Shown one piece after another: positions 44,384-45,094 of a stretch of 45,094 nucleotides of DNA. Each line of letters opens with the position of its first letter. The stretch's first letter is position 1. Location: the NCBI GenBank assembly GCA_017984035.1, contig JAGOAF010000006.1, positions 1-45,094 of the forward strand, written 5' to 3'. A program made the translations under genes and the position numbers. This stretch comes from Flavobacterium sp. (GTDB lineage Bacteria; Bacteroidota; Bacteroidia; Flavobacteriales; Flavobacteriaceae). The notes beneath the pieces were generated by a model. The model was not told where the DNA came from and did not search any database. It was given only the letters and a program-made list of their open reading frames with translations.

Positions 44384-44585
44384 ATATATAAATTTTGCAT
44401 AAATATAATAAATTAGCAAATATAGATATTATTAATACGCAATAAAATTTCAAAAAAAATAGAAATCCTTTATTTTTATTGGATAAACAGTGAAGGATTG
44501 CCAGGGAAATCGAAAAAATGAAAAGAAGGTAAATCGAACATTAAGATCGTTGAATTAGATGAAAATAATTTAGACAAAGGTGTAA
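44384..44585. other. AT-rich spacer with a short coding-like tail
   Basis: This spacer lies between the zinc-ribbon gene and the first tRNA-Phe fragment. On plus, codons 44522-44608 stay open for 28 residues (KEGKSNIKIVELDENNLDKG and onward), stopping inside the repeat; this could be the tail of a lost gene, but no family was recognised. Confidence 0.35.
44417..44424 (-). promoter_or_regulatory. -7-like box of the zinc-ribbon gene
   Basis: The minus strand reads TATATTTG, 34 nt before the ATG at 44383. The nearest TTG is only 15 nt upstream, shorter than usual. Confidence 0.45.
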
Positions 44586-44630
44586 AAACAAAAAACCCAC
44601 TCGTTTGAGTGGGTTTCGTGGTACCTCCAG
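44586..44630 (-). repeat. 45-bp direct repeat, copy 1: tRNA-Phe 3' end plus terminator
   Basis: This is identical over 45 bp to 44968-45012. On minus it reads the last 12 nt of tRNA-Phe (CTGGAGGTACCA), then CG and the stem AACCCACTC/GAGTGGGTT with its T-run. Similarity to the tRNA continues past the repeat: 44647-44657 (GAATCAGGGAC) matches 45018-45028 (GAACCAGGGAC) at 10 of 11 positions, with a palindrome between. Confidence 0.95.
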
Positions 44631-44646
44631 TCCCGACGCTTCGGGA
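44631..44646. repeat. 16-bp palindrome inside the tRNA-Phe fragment
   Basis: TCCCGACGCTTCGGGA: arms TCCCGA/TCGGGA around CGCT. It stands where intact tRNA-Phe has only the five bases GGATC (45013-45017), splitting the T-arm part of the fragment. Similar GGGA-type palindromes are, from memory, dispersed in Flavobacterium genomes. Confidence 0.6.
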
Positions 44647-44669
44647 GAATCAGGGACGGGACGCATTCG

Positions 44670-44951
44670 TTATTGTTTTTTCGATAAAATATCTGAAAGT
44701 ATTTCAGGATTTTCAATAATTTTTTCAATAAAAATTTTGCTTTTCATTTTCTTAATATAACGTTCAAGAAAGAGTGCTTCGTTTCTGTCATTGCATTCAA
44801 AAGCTAAAGCCCAGTCATTGGCAATTTTAGAAAAAGCGTTAGCATATTCATGTTGGTTGTGTTTGAGAATTCTCTCTTTAACATCATGAGTTTCGCCTAC
44901 ATAATATTTTGTGCTTGTATTTGAATGTAGTATGTAAAGAAAATGGGGCAT
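44670..44951 (-). CDS. GIY-YIG nuclease family protein
   Basis: 93 residues, a minimal GIY-YIG domain. FLYILHSNTSTKYYVGET gives the two strands of the motif (YIL and YVG), followed by R27 in DVKERILKH and a catalytic-type Glu at E63 in ALFLERYIKK, as in UvrC-like nucleases. No DNA-binding domain is attached. It is co-oriented with and directly downstream of tRNA-Phe, and is bracketed by two 45-bp copies of that tRNA's 3' end. It may be a homing-type mobile nuclease; whether it still cuts, and what, is not known. Confidence 0.93.
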   Translation of the reverse strand: MPHFLYILHSNTSTKYYVGETHDVKERILKHNQHEYANAFSKIANDWALAFECNDRNEALFLERYIKKMKSKIFIEKIIENPEILSDILSKKQ

Positions 44952-44967
44952 GGTTTGGGTGTTTTAT

Positions 44968-45012
44968 AAACAAAAAACCCACTCGTTTGAGTGGGTTTCG
45001 TGGTACCTCCAG
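44968..45012 (-). repeat. 45-bp direct repeat, copy 2 (within intact tRNA-Phe and its terminator)
   Basis: Identical to 44586-44630, offset 382 bp. It includes the last 12 bases of the functional tRNA-Phe gene and the terminator stem. Confidence 0.95.
44972..44997 (-). terminator. terminator of tRNA-Phe
   Basis: ACCCACTC/GAGTGGGT stem around GTTT with a T6 run on minus, four bases after the tRNA end. A second identical copy lies at 44590-44615. Confidence 0.9.
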
Positions 45013-45073
45013 GGATCGAACCAGGGACACATGGATTTTCAGTCCATTGCTCTACCATCTGAGCTAAGGTACC
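45001..45073 (-). tRNA. tRNA-Phe (anticodon GAA)
   Basis: 73 nt. The acceptor stem GGTACCT pairs with AGGTACC, with discriminator A. The D arm has AGCTCAGATGGTAGAGC, the anticodon loop carries GAA (GGACTGAAAATCC), and the T arm is CCTGGTTCGATCCCTGG-like. CCA is not encoded. A CAAATA at the window edge is the start of its likely -7 box. Confidence 0.96.
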
Positions 45074-45094
45074 TTGCTAATGCGGGTGCAAATA

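Noticed and set aside
1..45094. CRISPR array or tandem repeat arrays
   Set aside because: No regularly spaced repeats were noticed on reading; the only long exact repeat is the 45-bp tRNA-Phe pair.

Overview
The window is chromosomal DNA from a member of the Bacteroidota, most likely Flavobacterium or a close relative. The evidence is low GC, promoters of the Bacteroidota type (TTG, 17-19 nt spacer, TAnnTTTG) before the tRNA genes, a PolIII alpha subunit fused to its own proofreading exonuclease, a mevalonate-pathway gene pair, and a maltose-phosphorylase cluster of the kind seen in flavobacteria. Species cannot be fixed from the sequence alone.

Layout. 1-2.8 kb (minus): leucine biosynthesis operon leuC-leuD-(leuA), interrupted between leuC and leuD by a small four-helix-bundle gene bounded by 18-bp inverted repeats. 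3.4-8.4 kb (plus): dnaE with N-terminal exonuclease, then thioredoxin. 8.7-15.3 kb: tRNA-Asp, a lipoprotein, ruvC, hemW, a cyclase-family hydrolase, a YjbR-like protein and a PH/SHOCT protein on plus; DUF423 and an M20 dipeptidase on minus; tRNA-Leu on plus. 15.4-24.2 kb: M3 oligopeptidase (plus), then rluB-like, UbiA prenyltransferase, GHMP/mevalonate kinase and diphosphomevalonate decarboxylase (minus), tspO (plus), and a TonB-like protein plus an HI0933-family flavoprotein (minus).

24.2-33.3 kb (minus) is a maltose/maltodextrin unit: lacI, an operator-like palindrome, MFS sugar transporter, beta-phosphoglucomutase, GH65 phosphorylase and two GH13 enzymes. Exported GH13 enzymes would shorten the glucans, the MFS protein would import maltose, and the phosphorylase plus PgmB would feed glucose 6-phosphate to glycolysis. 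No susC/susD pair is in the window.

33.4-43.9 kb (minus) is an acetate/short-chain-acid unit: acetyl-CoA synthetase, a PrpE-like acyl-CoA synthetase, a receiver-only response regulator, an SLC5-symporter/histidine-kinase fusion resembling CbrA/CrbS, two tiny membrane proteins, an MHS-type MFS transporter and a DcaP-like porin. Together they could carry substrate through the outer and inner membranes, sense it and activate it.

The last kilobase holds an IS1-type zinc-ribbon/HTH protein and, beside tRNA-Phe, a mini-unit in which a GIY-YIG endonuclease gene lies between two perfect 45-bp copies of the tRNA-Phe 3' end plus terminator. That unit and the inverted-repeat-bounded insert in the leu operon are the most unusual things here. 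No rRNA, CRISPR array, prophage or full insertion sequence was seen.
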